Assembly (NCBI GenBank): GCA_966211525.1
Contig: CBIHOZ010000020.1
Span: 1-62,571 of the forward strand
From: Ohtaekwangia sp966211525
Lineage (GTDB): Bacteria; Bacteroidota; Bacteroidia; Cytophagales; Cyclobacteriaceae
DNA length: 62,571 bases
Direction of reading: 5' to 3'
Part shown: piece after piece, positions 25,099 to 34,576 of the stretch
Position numbering within the stretch: the stretch's first letter is position 1
Layout of the letters: every line of letters starts with the position of its first letter
Notes under the pieces: generated by a model
The model's input: only the letters and a program-made list of their open reading frames with translations
The model's database searches: none
Told to the model about the DNA's origin: nothing
Made by a program: the position numbers and the translations under genes

Positions 25099-26829
25099 AT
25101 GAAACGATATTATAAAACCTTAAGTCTGGTTGCGTTGCTCAGCATCGGGACATTTGGATGTGGAGATGACTTTTTGAATCGTCCCCCACAAGATAGTTAC
25201 GTAGTAGATGAATGGTATCAAACCGATGAACAGCTTGAGCTTGCTGTTACACCGCTATACGGAGGTGTATGGTTTGATTATCAGCGCTCCTGGTTAAATA
25301 TAGGAGATGTAATGGCGGGTAATTTCCATAAAGGTGATGAAGATGCCTTCTATACTTTCAGTGTGAATCAGGCTACGACTGGTATCTCTGACGCTTACAA
25401 TTCTCTCTGGATGGCTGTGGCATATTCCAACAGCGTTATCGACAATGTGAAAGAGCGTGCCGGAGGTAAAGTAACGGAAGCTGCCAAGAACAAGGCATTG
25501 GGTGAAGCATTGGTATGGAAGTCTATGGCATACTTCTTCCTTGTGAGAGGATGGGGTGCTGTGCCGATTATTGAAAGTAATTCAGCGCTGATCACTTCCG
25601 GTCAGGCGAATACCGTATACCGTAACAGAACAGAAGATGTATATGAGTATATCGTAAGAATGTTAACCTATGCGGCAGATCTGCTACCGGCAACAAACAC
25701 AGCAGGTCGTATCAATAAGTATGCAGCGTATGGTTTGCTTGCCAAAGTATATTTAACACGGTCGGGCTACACGTCAGCTGGAAACAGCGGAACACGTAAC
25801 CAGGCTGATCTTGACAAAGCAAAAGAGTATGCTAGAAAAGTTGTAAAGGAAAGCGGCCTCGTTCTGGAACCTGAGTTTTCAAATCTTTTTAACATCAACG
25901 ATGCGAAAGGAAATCGTAATCCGGAGAACCTGATCTCATGGCACTGGATCTCGACTGCTAACTGGGGAACACAGAATGCTATACAAGCTGACCTTGCTGT
26001 TCAAACTTTAACCGGTTTCGGCGATGGTTGGGGAACATGGTCTGGACCTTCTGTCGATCTGCAACAATTGTTTGGTGAAGATGCAACTGAAGTTGATGCT
26101 TCTGATCGCGTTAACACAGACAAGAGAAGAAAGGCAACCATCATGATGAACAACGATTATTATACCGAGCTCAACCGTGATGGAAAAATGTTGATAGATG
26201 GACCAGGTGTCACTCCTTCACCATACGAAGTTGACGGCAAAGGATTACGTGTGTATTGGGATGCCAAAGGTGTATTTGCATCGCCGACAGGTGCATGGGC
26301 AAGAAAGCACATTGTTGGAAATAAAGGAGACAATGATGCTGAAGGCGGAGGACCAATTGATTTTATGAAAACATCTCTGTCCACACATATACTTCGTCTC
26401 GCTGATGTATACCTGATTTATGCGGAGGCTATATTGGGTAACGCCGGAAGCACAGGAGATGGCGAAGCGCTAGAGGCTTATAACGCAGTTAAGAGACGTG
26501 CTATACCTTCACATACCGATGTAGCATCAATATCATTTGATGATATATTTGATGAACGTAGACGTGAGCTTGCCTATGAAGGCGACAACTGGTTTGATTT
26601 TGTTCGCTTGTACTATTATGATGAGCAAAAGGCTGTTCAAAAGTTATCAAGTCAGGAACGCGGGTATTATGGTGGCAATGCTGCGTCCTTGCCGATCACG
26701 CTTACAACAAAGCACTATACGCCATCTGCCGGTGATTTCGAATTGCCGATCCCGGAGGTAGATATTCTTAAGAACCCCAACCTGAGTGCTGATCCGGTAG
26801 CGTATGATTTCAGCCAGTTGGATTTCTAA
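25099..26829 (+). CDS. SusD/RagB-family surface glycan-binding lipoprotein
   Basis: A 576-residue lipoprotein with a lipobox at GTFGC (about residue 21), followed by DDFLNRPPQDSYV, the classic SusD opening. TPR-rich N-terminal helices and the C-terminal segment with DVYLIYAEAILG and FDERRRELAYEGDNWFDFVR are typical of the family. It caps the SusC barrel and delivers glycan to it. The spacing of 19 bp after SusC and 18 bp before the IPT-domain gene shows one operon. Confidence 0.93.
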   Translation: MKRYYKTLSLVALLSIGTFGCGDDFLNRPPQDSYVVDEWYQTDEQLELAVTPLYGGVWFDYQRSWLNIGDVMAGNFHKGDEDAFYTFSVNQATTGISDAYNSLWMAVAYSNSVIDNVKERAGGKVTEAAKNKALGEALVWKSMAYFFLVRGWGAVPIIESNSALITSGQANTVYRNRTEDVYEYIVRMLTYAADLLPATNTAGRINKYAAYGLLAKVYLTRSGYTSAGNSGTRNQADLDKAKEYARKVVKESGLVLEPEFSNLFNINDAKGNRNPENLISWHWISTANWGTQNAIQADLAVQTLTGFGDGWGTWSGPSVDLQQLFGEDATEVDASDRVNTDKRRKATIMMNNDYYTELNRDGKMLIDGPGVTPSPYEVDGKGLRVYWDAKGVFASPTGAWARKHIVGNKGDNDAEGGGPIDFMKTSLSTHILRLADVYLIYAEAILGNAGSTGDGEALEAYNAVKRRAIPSHTDVASISFDDIFDERRRELAYEGDNWFDFVRLYYYDEQKAVQKLSSQERGYYGGNAASLPITLTTKHYTPSAGDFELPIPEVDILKNPNLSADPVAYDFSQLDF

Positions 26830-26847
26830 TTCATAAATCTTGAATGT

Positions 26848-27996
26848 ATGAAAGTAAAAAATATAGTATTAAATACATGTATAGGGTTGATTCTGTTCTC
26901 GGCCTTCATCATTTCGTGTAGCGAGGATGAGGATAGTCAGCCTATAATCACGAACGTACGAGTTACTGTGAAGGACAGTACGATTACCGCAGGAGAGTTC
27001 AATCTCGTAGTTGCTATACAGGGTAGCGGACTTGAAGGTGTACAGAAAGTTTTGTTCAATGATGTGGAGGCTAATCTGAAACCGGTATACGTAACGTCAA
27101 CCAATATTATTTGCCCCATACCAGATTCGCCTCCCGGGGAACTTCTGAATAAGATTACGGTGGTAACTTCATCCGGTAAATCTACATCCTATGACTTTAC
27201 GGTAATTCTGCCGGAGCCAGTAGTAAGTGCAGTATATAATGAACTCGCTGCGCCAGGTGCTGAGAACCGTGTCTTGGGTAACTACTTCTATTTTGTATCT
27301 AAAGTATTGGTAGGAGACGAGGAAGTTCAGATCACGAAAGTAAATGCAACCGAAATTACCTTCACCATGCCAGGCGGTGATCCTACTGGCAAAACAGTAA
27401 CGGTAATATCAGCCGGTGGAACCGCGACATCTACTTTCATTCTGAATTCAGCTTCTATAGGCAACATGGTTAACTTTGATATACCGGCTACCGGTTGGGG
27501 CGCTGATGTATGCTGGGGAAGTGCTGAGCGTGTTGATCCAGCTAATTCAGATCTTGAAGTACTGAGCGGCCGCTATACAATGATCAAACAAAGTAATTTA
27601 CCTAAATCCGGATGGCAGGATAACTGGGTAATTTCAACCTGTGGTTTTGATTTTGGATTACCGGCAGCAAGCCACGCAACAAAAATGTTCAAGTTTGAGC
27701 ATTACGTAGTTGAAACCTGGAAAGCCGGATATTATGAGATCATGATAAAATCGGATGGTGTAGAGTATAGATACCTGTTTAAGCCATGGGATTCTGAAGC
27801 ATACAGAACTTCCGGCTATGCTACCACCGGGTGGCGTACGGCTTATATACCTTTATCGGAATTTAAATCTGCAGCTGGCGGTCAGATAGCAGATATATCG
27901 AAGATCAATGATTTTCAGTTTATCTTCAAAACGCCAGATGCTGCCATCGATAATTTCTATGCCGCGGCTGATAACTTCAGAATCGTAGATAAATGA
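26848..27996 (+). CDS. IPT/TIG-domain surface glycan-binding lipoprotein (SusE/SGBP-B-like)
   Basis: A 382-residue lipoprotein: lipobox FIISC (about residue 24) with an acidic SEDED export tail, two consecutive IPT/TIG immunoglobulin-like domains (about 35-205), and a C-terminal glycan-binding domain (about 210-382) rich in exposed Trp and Tyr (ATGWGADVCWG, GWQDNWVIS, RYLFKPWDSEAY, TGWRTAYIPLSEF). This layout is that of surface glycan-binding proteins in beta-glucan and xyloglucan PULs. A terminator follows 26 nt after its stop, ending the SusCD-SGBP unit. Confidence 0.85.
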   Translation: MKVKNIVLNTCIGLILFSAFIISCSEDEDSQPIITNVRVTVKDSTITAGEFNLVVAIQGSGLEGVQKVLFNDVEANLKPVYVTSTNIICPIPDSPPGELLNKITVVTSSGKSTSYDFTVILPEPVVSAVYNELAAPGAENRVLGNYFYFVSKVLVGDEEVQITKVNATEITFTMPGGDPTGKTVTVISAGGTATSTFILNSASIGNMVNFDIPATGWGADVCWGSAERVDPANSDLEVLSGRYTMIKQSNLPKSGWQDNWVISTCGFDFGLPAASHATKMFKFEHYVVETWKAGYYEIMIKSDGVEYRYLFKPWDSEAYRTSGYATTGWRTAYIPLSEFKSAAGGQIADISKINDFQFIFKTPDAAIDNFYAAADNFRIVDK

Positions 27997-28021
27997 TGAA
28001 GTGTTAATTGGTTTAGCACTT

Positions 28022-28064
28022 GAAGAGGCTTGTCTTTCTTTGGAAGGACGGCCTCTTCTTTTTT
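28022..28064 (+). terminator. Rho-independent terminator after the SusCD-SGBP unit
   Basis: GAAGAGGC (28022-28029) pairs with GCCTCTTC (28051-28058), with an inner paired segment, followed by six T residues (28059-28064). It splits the PUL into a binding/transport unit and an enzyme unit. Confidence 0.75.
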
Positions 28065-28148
28065 AGCGCTTGTCCCGGGAGCCGGTTATCACAAATCGTA
28101 TGCGTAAATGAATATTTCATTTTCAAATTACCCTCTGTTCAGGCTACA

Positions 28149-28179
28149 TTTGAATAGACTTTAGCAATTGATATATTTT
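28149..28179 (+). promoter_or_regulatory. Promoter candidate of the enzyme unit
   Basis: TTTG (28149-28152), 19 bp, then TATATTTT (28172-28179) fits the Bacteroidota TTTG / TAnnTTTG arrangement with one mismatch in the -7 box. It lies 21 bp before the GH9 start and downstream of the terminator at 28022, as expected for an independent promoter. Confidence 0.5.
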
Positions 28180-28199
28180 ACTTTAATCATTTCCGAAAG

Positions 28200-29969
28200 A
28201 TGCGTAAGCAAATTATACTTCTCTCCATGTCGGTGTTATTTGTTCTACAGGTACAATGCCAGCAAAAAGATAAATTCCCGGCTGACCTGATTCGTCTCAA
28301 CCAGATCGGTTATTACCCGGAGGCTCCTAAATCTGCGGTGGTAATTGGCGATAAGGCTACGGAGTTTTATATAGTGACGAAGGGAACGGGTAAAGAAGTA
28401 TATCGCGGTAAATTGAGTGAAGTACGTAAATCAATTTTCTCTGACAAGAAAACGCGGATTGCTGATTTTTCCGCATTGAAAACAGAAGGGGCATATACTC
28501 TGGTGGTACCTTCGGTAGGAGAGTCATATACATTTGAGATTAAACAAAATGTACACGATGCTGCTGCGCGTGCTTCGATAAAAGGATTTTATTTTCAGCG
28601 ATTGTCAACATCACTGCCCGAACAATATGCAGGCAAATGGCACAGACCACTTTCACATCCGGATAACAAAGTATTGATACATCCTTCGGCTGCATCTGCA
28701 GGACGTGCGGCCGGAACAGCTATATCGTCATCAAAAGGATGGCTCGATGCCGGTGACTATAATAAATATATAGTCAACAGCGGTATAACGATGGGCACGC
28801 TGCTCTCGGCATATGAAGACTTCCCGGTATATTTTGACACATTAAAACTAAACATACCTGAAAGCGGAAATGATATACCCGATTTACTTGACGAAACACT
28901 ATGGAATCTCCGCTGGATGCTGACGATGCAAGACCCTGCTGATGGCGGTGTATATCATAAACTCACGAATGAAAAATTTGATGGTATGATTATGCCTCAC
29001 CAGGCAACGCGTCCGCGGTATGTAGTGCAAAAAGGTACAGCAGCAACGTTAGATTTCGCGGCTGTAGCGGCTCAGGCTTCACGGGTGTTTAAAAAGTTCG
29101 GGCGTCAGCTTCCCGGCCTCTCTGATTCATGTCTCACAGCTGCTACACGCGCGTGGCAATGGGCTGTTAAAAATCCTGCTACAGTATATAACCAGGACGC
29201 CATGAACAAAACCTTTGATCCGGATGTAACAACCGGTGGTTATGGCGATGATAATTTTGCGGATGAGTTCACATGGGCTGCTGCTGAACTATATACTTCT
29301 ACGCAAGAAGCGCAGTATCTTGATAAGGTTGAAGTGTTATCAGACCGAAATCTGCCGCTGCCGTCATGGAGCGGAGTGCATTTGCTAGGATACTATACCA
29401 TGATTCGGTTCGAGACATCGCTGCCCGCTGCTGCTCAGTCAAAGGTAGCGTTGATGAAGGAGGGGGTTGTTCGCTTTGCTAACCTGCTGACTAACGGAGT
29501 GGATACACGCGCATTCAACACGGTGATGGGTGGTTCGGCTAAAGACTATATCTGGGGAAGTAGCGCGGTGGCTGCCAACCAGGGTATAGAATTGATACAG
29601 GCCTATAAAGTTACCGGTGATAAAAAATATCTCAACTATGCACTGTCCAATCTCGATTTTCTCCTTGGAAAAAATGGTACCGGCTATTCTTTCCTCACAG
29701 GTTACGGTAAGAAGACACCCATGCATCCACATCATCGTCCTTCCATCGCCGATGGTATCGTGGAGCCTATTCCGGGATTATTGGCAGGCGGACCAAATCC
29801 GGGTATGCAGGATAAATGCCGGTACTCTTCTTCGGTAGCGGATGAGGCCTATACCGATAATGACTGTTCTTACGCCTCTAACGAAATTGCTATTAATTGG
29901 AATGCTCCTTTCGTGTATCTTGTATGCGCGCAAGAAGCATTGCAACCTCAGGTTGCTCCATCCAATTGA
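28200..29969 (+). CDS. Glycoside hydrolase family 9 endo-glucanase
   Basis: Secreted endo-acting beta-glucanase of 589 residues. Signal peptide (about 1-22); N-terminal Ig-like cellulase domain (about 30-115, LIRLNQIGYYPEAPKSAVV); (alpha/alpha)6 catalytic domain with GWLDAGDYNKY (Asp183 and Asp186, the base pair of GH9), HHRPS and the C-terminal SNEIAINWNAP with the acid Glu562. All catalytic residues are present. In PULs this Ig-GH9 architecture attacks xyloglucan or mixed-linkage glucan backbones. It heads a four-gene unit (spacings 7, 11 and 12 bp). Confidence 0.92.
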   Translation: MRKQIILLSMSVLFVLQVQCQQKDKFPADLIRLNQIGYYPEAPKSAVVIGDKATEFYIVTKGTGKEVYRGKLSEVRKSIFSDKKTRIADFSALKTEGAYTLVVPSVGESYTFEIKQNVHDAAARASIKGFYFQRLSTSLPEQYAGKWHRPLSHPDNKVLIHPSAASAGRAAGTAISSSKGWLDAGDYNKYIVNSGITMGTLLSAYEDFPVYFDTLKLNIPESGNDIPDLLDETLWNLRWMLTMQDPADGGVYHKLTNEKFDGMIMPHQATRPRYVVQKGTAATLDFAAVAAQASRVFKKFGRQLPGLSDSCLTAATRAWQWAVKNPATVYNQDAMNKTFDPDVTTGGYGDDNFADEFTWAAAELYTSTQEAQYLDKVEVLSDRNLPLPSWSGVHLLGYYTMIRFETSLPAAAQSKVALMKEGVVRFANLLTNGVDTRAFNTVMGGSAKDYIWGSSAVAANQGIELIQAYKVTGDKKYLNYALSNLDFLLGKNGTGYSFLTGYGKKTPMHPHHRPSIADGIVEPIPGLLAGGPNPGMQDKCRYSSSVADEAYTDNDCSYASNEIAINWNAPFVYLVCAQEALQPQVAPSN

Positions 29970-29976
29970 AAAGAGC

Positions 29977-30783
29977 ATGAAAAAAAACTTAATGGTCATC
30001 GTACAACTGTGCTGGCTGTCAGCAGTTGTGCATGCGCAAAGCCAATCCGATTCCATTACATTCTTTACTTCTTTTGACGGTGTTAAAATACACTACGAAG
30101 TAAAAGGCTTTGGTGAACCCGTTATACTTGTACATGGATTTATAGTAGACGGTGAATCATGGAAGCGTACAGCACTCTATAACGATTTGCTGGTAGCAGG
30201 ATTCAAAGTAATTACACTCGATCAACGCGGCAATGGTTTGTCAGACAAACCTCATAAACCAGAAGCGTACGAGAAAGATGCAGAGGCCCGCGATATTAGG
30301 GGACTTGCTGATAAACTTGGCATTAAGAAATATAGTGTTGTCGGGTATTCGCGTGGATCTATTATCGCATCGCGACTTCTTGTTTTTGATCCGCGGGTAG
30401 ACCGCACGGTGTTGGGTGGCATGGGAGCTGACTTCACAAATCCGGAATGGCCTCGTAGGCTAATGTTCTACAAAGCATTAATGGGAGAAAATATTCCTGA
30501 ACTTGCCAATGCTGTGCAATATGTAAAACAACAAAAGCTTGATCAGCTTGCACTTGCTTATCTTCAGAAGGCGCAACCTTCCACAAGTGTTGAAGAGTTG
30601 TCGCGAATTAATAAACCTGTGCTGGTACTTTGTGGCGATCGCGATGAAGACAATGGTTCATCCGAGAAACTGGCCTCACTTATACCCAACGCACTTTATA
30701 AACGTATACCGGGCGATCATAACAACACCGCTCGTTCACAGGCTTTCTCAGACGAGGTGGTAGCCTTCCTTAAAAAGAAATAA
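29977..30783 (+). CDS. Exported alpha/beta hydrolase
   Basis: A 268-residue alpha/beta-hydrolase-fold protein with a signal peptide ending VVHAQ. The start at 29977 (MKKNLMVIV...) is chosen over an in-frame upstream ATG because it gives a clean signal peptide and avoids overlap with GH9. Motifs: oxyanion region LVHGF, nucleophile elbow GYSRGS, acid in LCGDRDED, His in PGDHNN. It resembles esterases or epoxide/haloalkane-type hydrolases. Inside an enzyme operon of a PUL it may remove acyl groups from the glycan, but it is not of a recognised carbohydrate-esterase family. Confidence 0.8.
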   Translation: MKKNLMVIVQLCWLSAVVHAQSQSDSITFFTSFDGVKIHYEVKGFGEPVILVHGFIVDGESWKRTALYNDLLVAGFKVITLDQRGNGLSDKPHKPEAYEKDAEARDIRGLADKLGIKKYSVVGYSRGSIIASRLLVFDPRVDRTVLGGMGADFTNPEWPRRLMFYKALMGENIPELANAVQYVKQQKLDQLALAYLQKAQPSTSVEELSRINKPVLVLCGDRDEDNGSSEKLASLIPNALYKRIPGDHNNTARSQAFSDEVVAFLKKK

Positions 30784-30794
30784 TATATTTCGAG

Positions 30795-33566
30795 ATGTTA
30801 CGATTCATATTTACTGTACTGGGTATAGTATGCAGTACATATTTGCCTGCGCAGGTAAAAACGACAGAAACTCAACGTCACTATCTCTCGGGTATAGATA
30901 ACGATCACACCGTACGCTGGGACTTTTTCTGTACAGCCGGCAATAATTCAGGCAAGTGGACAACTATTCCGGTGCCTTCCAACTGGGAACTACAGGGTTT
31001 TGGAGAATATACCTACGGACGTGGTCAAAAGAAGATCGGTGAAACGGGACTATACAGATATACTTTTCCTGCAGCGAAGGAATGGAAAGGTAAAAAGTTA
31101 TTTCTTGTATTCGAAGGATCGATGACCGACACCGAAGTAAAGATCAACGGTAAGGCTGCTGGTCCGATACACCAGGGAGGTTTTTATCAATTTCGATACG
31201 ATGTTTCTGCGTTGATAAAACCCGGCCCAGATAATTTACTGGAAGTAAAGGTGAGCAAGTTGTCGGCTAATGAATCGGTACGAAGGGCGGAATCCGAAGG
31301 CGACTTCTGGGCATTGGGTGGTATATATAGACCGGTATACCTGGAAATTAAACCAACATCCTATATAGAGCGTGTCGCGATTGACGCAAAAGCTGATGGA
31401 AAATTTACCATGGACATATTTGCCGGGAATATTTCAGCAAGTCACGCGGTTCACGTACAAATAAAGGATTTACAAGGTGCAGACGTAGGGACTATATTTT
31501 CCGATACGTACGTGAAGGAGTCGGGTAAATTTACAGTCTCCGGATCATTTCAAAATATAAAAACATGGAACCCCGAATCTCCGAACCTGTATGAAGCCGT
31601 TGTCTCATTACGCGATAAGAAAGGGGAGGTGCATACACTGCAACAACGTTTTGGTTTCAGAACCGTGGAGGTACGCAAGCATGATGGTATATATGTAAAC
31701 GGCAATCGTGTTATTTTTAAAGGTGTAAATCGTCATAGCTTCTGGCCGGAGAGCGGACGCACACTGAGTAAAGCAATCAGTCTGTTAGACATCAACCTGA
31801 TCAAAGACATGAACATGAATGCTGTGCGCATGTCTCATTATCCACCCGATCAGCATTTTCTGGATGCATGCGATTCACTGGGTTTATTTGTGTTGGATGA
31901 ACTTACCGGTTGGCAGGCTAAATACGATACGGAAGCTGGAAGAAAACTCGTAAAGGAATTAATAGTACGCGATGTTAATCATCCTAGTATAGTATTATGG
32001 GCGAATGGAAACGAAGGCGGATGGAACACTGCACTCGATGATGATTTTCCGAAATATGATATACAGCAGCGGTTCGTATACCATCCGTGGGAAAAATTCA
32101 GAGGTACGGATACGAAACATTATCCGGACTATAATTATATAACGAACTCAGTCCTGTACGGAAACGAAATATACTTTCCTACTGAATTCATGCACGGCCT
32201 TTACGATGGTGGTCATGGCGCAGGACTGGATGATTTCTGGAATGCCATGCTCTCACATCCTTACGGAGCGGGGGGATTTCTCTGGGCTTTCCATGACGAA
32301 GGTATAGTACGGCACGATCGTAACGACAGTATTGATACGTACAAGAACAACGCTCCCGATGGAATTGTAGGCCCGCATCGCGAAAAGGAGGGAAGCTTTT
32401 TCGCCATCAAGGAAATCTGGTCACCAGTATATATAGGTATGAAGTCGTTGCCGGCTGCTTTTGATGGTAAGATTCCTGTTACCAACCGCTATATCTATAC
32501 CGACCTCAATCAGTGTACATTTCAGTGGAGATTAGTCTCTTTCCCGGTGCCATATGAAAAGAATAGTGCATCTCACACAGATGCTTCCGGCAAAGCTACA
32601 ATAGCAACTCTGGCTCCGGGAACGAGCGGATTTTTGAACCTGCCCCTGCCACAAGACTGGAAAGACAGTGATGCATTATATCTTACCGCCATCGATGCAC
32701 ATCAGCGTGAAATATATACCTGGTCGTGGGCTATAAAATCTCCAGTAGAAATCCATTCAAAAATATCTTCTCAGCCCACATTGTCTTTACCGCAGATACA
32801 GGAAACTGCATCATCATTGACGGTATCGGTGGATGGTGTCCGATATGTGTTTGATAAAACAACAGGCTATCTTGATAAAGTAGTTACGAGTACTACGGCA
32901 ATATCATTGTCCGAGGGGCCGGTGCTGGCGGGTGTTGATCATACGTTAAAGCAATTCACGCATCGCAAGGACGGAGATCGATATATAGTGGAACCCGTTT
33001 ATGAAGGCGAATCAATGTTTACAGTAAAATGGATCTTTACATCTGGTAAGCCAGTGAAACTGGAGTATGCATATTCACGAAAGGGTGAAGCGGACTATAT
33101 GGGTATATCATTCAGTTACCCGGAAGAAAAAGTTACCGGTATGAAATGGCTCGGTCGCGGCCCCTATCGTGTCTGGAAGAATCGTCAGAAAGGCGTGCCG
33201 TTGGGAGTGTGGGAGAAAAAGTACAACAATACCATCACCGGTGAGAGTTGGGAGTATCCTGAGTTCAAGGGATATCACGCTAACTTGTACTGGGTGCAGA
33301 TTCAAACGAAAGAAGCTCCTTTCACTATCTATACGGAAGATGAAAATATATACTTGCAGATGCTGAAGCCGCTTCCTCCGAAAGGCGCCTATAACGAATA
33401 TACGAGCCCGCCATTCCCTAAAGGTGATATAAGCTTTTTGCAGGCCATTGCTCCAATCGGTACAAAATTTCAGGATGCAAAACTAATGGGCCCGCAAAGC
33501 CAGAAGAACATCATGATGAATTATACACCCATACGCGGAAAGCTCTGGTTTGATTTTGGACATTGA
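30795..33566 (+). CDS. Glycoside hydrolase family 2 (beta-galactosidase-like)
   Basis: An exported exo-glycosidase of 923 residues. Signal peptide ends YLPAQ. The order is jelly-roll sugar-binding domain (PVPSNWELQGFGEYTYG), Ig-like domain, TIM barrel with FKGVNRHSFWPESGR, acid/base Glu407 in WANGNEGG and nucleophile Glu464 in FPTEFMHG, then C-terminal beta-sandwich domains reaching KLWFDFGH. GH2 covers beta-galactosidase, beta-mannosidase, beta-glucuronidase and others. The NRHSFWPESGR segment favours a galactosidase-like enzyme, perhaps trimming galactosyl side chains. It is encoded 11 bp after the hydrolase. Confidence 0.85.
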   Translation: MLRFIFTVLGIVCSTYLPAQVKTTETQRHYLSGIDNDHTVRWDFFCTAGNNSGKWTTIPVPSNWELQGFGEYTYGRGQKKIGETGLYRYTFPAAKEWKGKKLFLVFEGSMTDTEVKINGKAAGPIHQGGFYQFRYDVSALIKPGPDNLLEVKVSKLSANESVRRAESEGDFWALGGIYRPVYLEIKPTSYIERVAIDAKADGKFTMDIFAGNISASHAVHVQIKDLQGADVGTIFSDTYVKESGKFTVSGSFQNIKTWNPESPNLYEAVVSLRDKKGEVHTLQQRFGFRTVEVRKHDGIYVNGNRVIFKGVNRHSFWPESGRTLSKAISLLDINLIKDMNMNAVRMSHYPPDQHFLDACDSLGLFVLDELTGWQAKYDTEAGRKLVKELIVRDVNHPSIVLWANGNEGGWNTALDDDFPKYDIQQRFVYHPWEKFRGTDTKHYPDYNYITNSVLYGNEIYFPTEFMHGLYDGGHGAGLDDFWNAMLSHPYGAGGFLWAFHDEGIVRHDRNDSIDTYKNNAPDGIVGPHREKEGSFFAIKEIWSPVYIGMKSLPAAFDGKIPVTNRYIYTDLNQCTFQWRLVSFPVPYEKNSASHTDASGKATIATLAPGTSGFLNLPLPQDWKDSDALYLTAIDAHQREIYTWSWAIKSPVEIHSKISSQPTLSLPQIQETASSLTVSVDGVRYVFDKTTGYLDKVVTSTTAISLSEGPVLAGVDHTLKQFTHRKDGDRYIVEPVYEGESMFTVKWIFTSGKPVKLEYAYSRKGEADYMGISFSYPEEKVTGMKWLGRGPYRVWKNRQKGVPLGVWEKKYNNTITGESWEYPEFKGYHANLYWVQIQTKEAPFTIYTEDENIYLQMLKPLPPKGAYNEYTSPPFPKGDISFLQAIAPIGTKFQDAKLMGPQSQKNIMMNYTPIRGKLWFDFGH

Positions 33567-33578
33567 TAAATTTACGCT

Positions 33579-34502
33579 ATGAAGATATATAGTCTAATTC
33601 TGTTGATTCTGGCCGGTGTTGCTGCTCAGGCACAGACAACTGCCAATGTATACCTGTTCTCGTATTTCAAAGGCAATGGAGAAGATGGATTGCATCTTGC
33701 CTATAGCAAAGATGGTTATCGCTGGCAGTCACTGCGGCACGACAGTTCTTTTCTCACCCCGACTGCCGGTAAAGATAAGTTGATGCGCGACCCCTGCATT
33801 GTCCAATCACCGGATGGTACGTTTCACATGGTATGGACCGTAAGCTGGAATGAGAAAGGTATTGGTTATGCGCATTCAAAAGATCTGATTCATTGGTCGG
33901 AGCAGCAATATATACCTGTAATGGAGCATGAAAAGGATGCGCGCAATTGCTGGGCACCCGAAATATTTTACGATGCAGTCAGCAAGCAGTTTATGATATA
34001 CTGGGCAACCACCATCACGGGACGTTATCCGGAGACGCAAAGCACAAAGGAAAATTCATACAACCACCGGATGTACTACGTTACCACTAAGGATTTCAAA
34101 ACGTTCAGCGAGACAGCTTTACTATACAACCAGGGCTTTAACGTGATTGATGCCACGATACAATTCATAGACAAGAAGTATGTGATGTTCCTGAAAGATG
34201 AGACACCGGAACCTGCACAGAAAAACATTCGCATCGCTACCAGTGAATATCTTACGAAAGATTATTCAAAGCCAGGCAAACCGATCACGGGTAACTATTG
34301 GGCGGAAGGTCCTACCAGTATAAAGATCAACAACCAATGGATTGTATACTTCGATAAGTATCGCGATCACAAGATGGGGGCTGTTGCATCATCAGATCTC
34401 GAGAACTGGACAGATATATCGGATAAAGTAAGTTTCCCGGAAGGTGTGAGACATGGAACAGTCTTTAAAATATCCAGGACTGTGTTTGACAACCTGAAGT
34501 AA
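33579..34502 (+). CDS. Glycoside hydrolase family 43-like five-bladed propeller enzyme
   Basis: A 307-residue exported protein (signal peptide ends AAQAQ) with the GH43-type five-bladed beta-propeller: RDPCIVQSPDGTFHMVWT (Asp71), WAPEIFYDAVSKQFMIYWA, IDATIQFIDKKYVMFLKDE and WAEGPTSIKINNQWIVYFDKY (Glu243). GH43 enzymes are alpha-arabinofuranosidases, beta-xylosidases or beta-galactosidases. Assignment of the catalytic residues is by analogy. It is the last gene of the enzyme unit, closed by a strong bidirectional terminator. Confidence 0.82.
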   Translation: MKIYSLILLILAGVAAQAQTTANVYLFSYFKGNGEDGLHLAYSKDGYRWQSLRHDSSFLTPTAGKDKLMRDPCIVQSPDGTFHMVWTVSWNEKGIGYAHSKDLIHWSEQQYIPVMEHEKDARNCWAPEIFYDAVSKQFMIYWATTITGRYPETQSTKENSYNHRMYYVTTKDFKTFSETALLYNQGFNVIDATIQFIDKKYVMFLKDETPEPAQKNIRIATSEYLTKDYSKPGKPITGNYWAEGPTSIKINNQWIVYFDKYRDHKMGAVASSDLENWTDISDKVSFPEGVRHGTVFKISRTVFDNLK

Positions 34503-34523
34503 GTATATACCTGTTCGATTAAA

Positions 34524-34557
34524 AAAAGAGGCTGTCTCCACGGAGACAGCCTCTTTT
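34524..34557. terminator. Bidirectional terminator between GH43 and cyclophilin genes
   Basis: A 16-nt perfect inverted repeat (34524-34539 and 34542-34557) with A-run and T-run at its ends. It lies between converging genes that stop at 34502 (+) and 34577 (-). Confidence 0.88.
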
Positions 34558-34576
34558 GCTAATATGAAAGTATATA

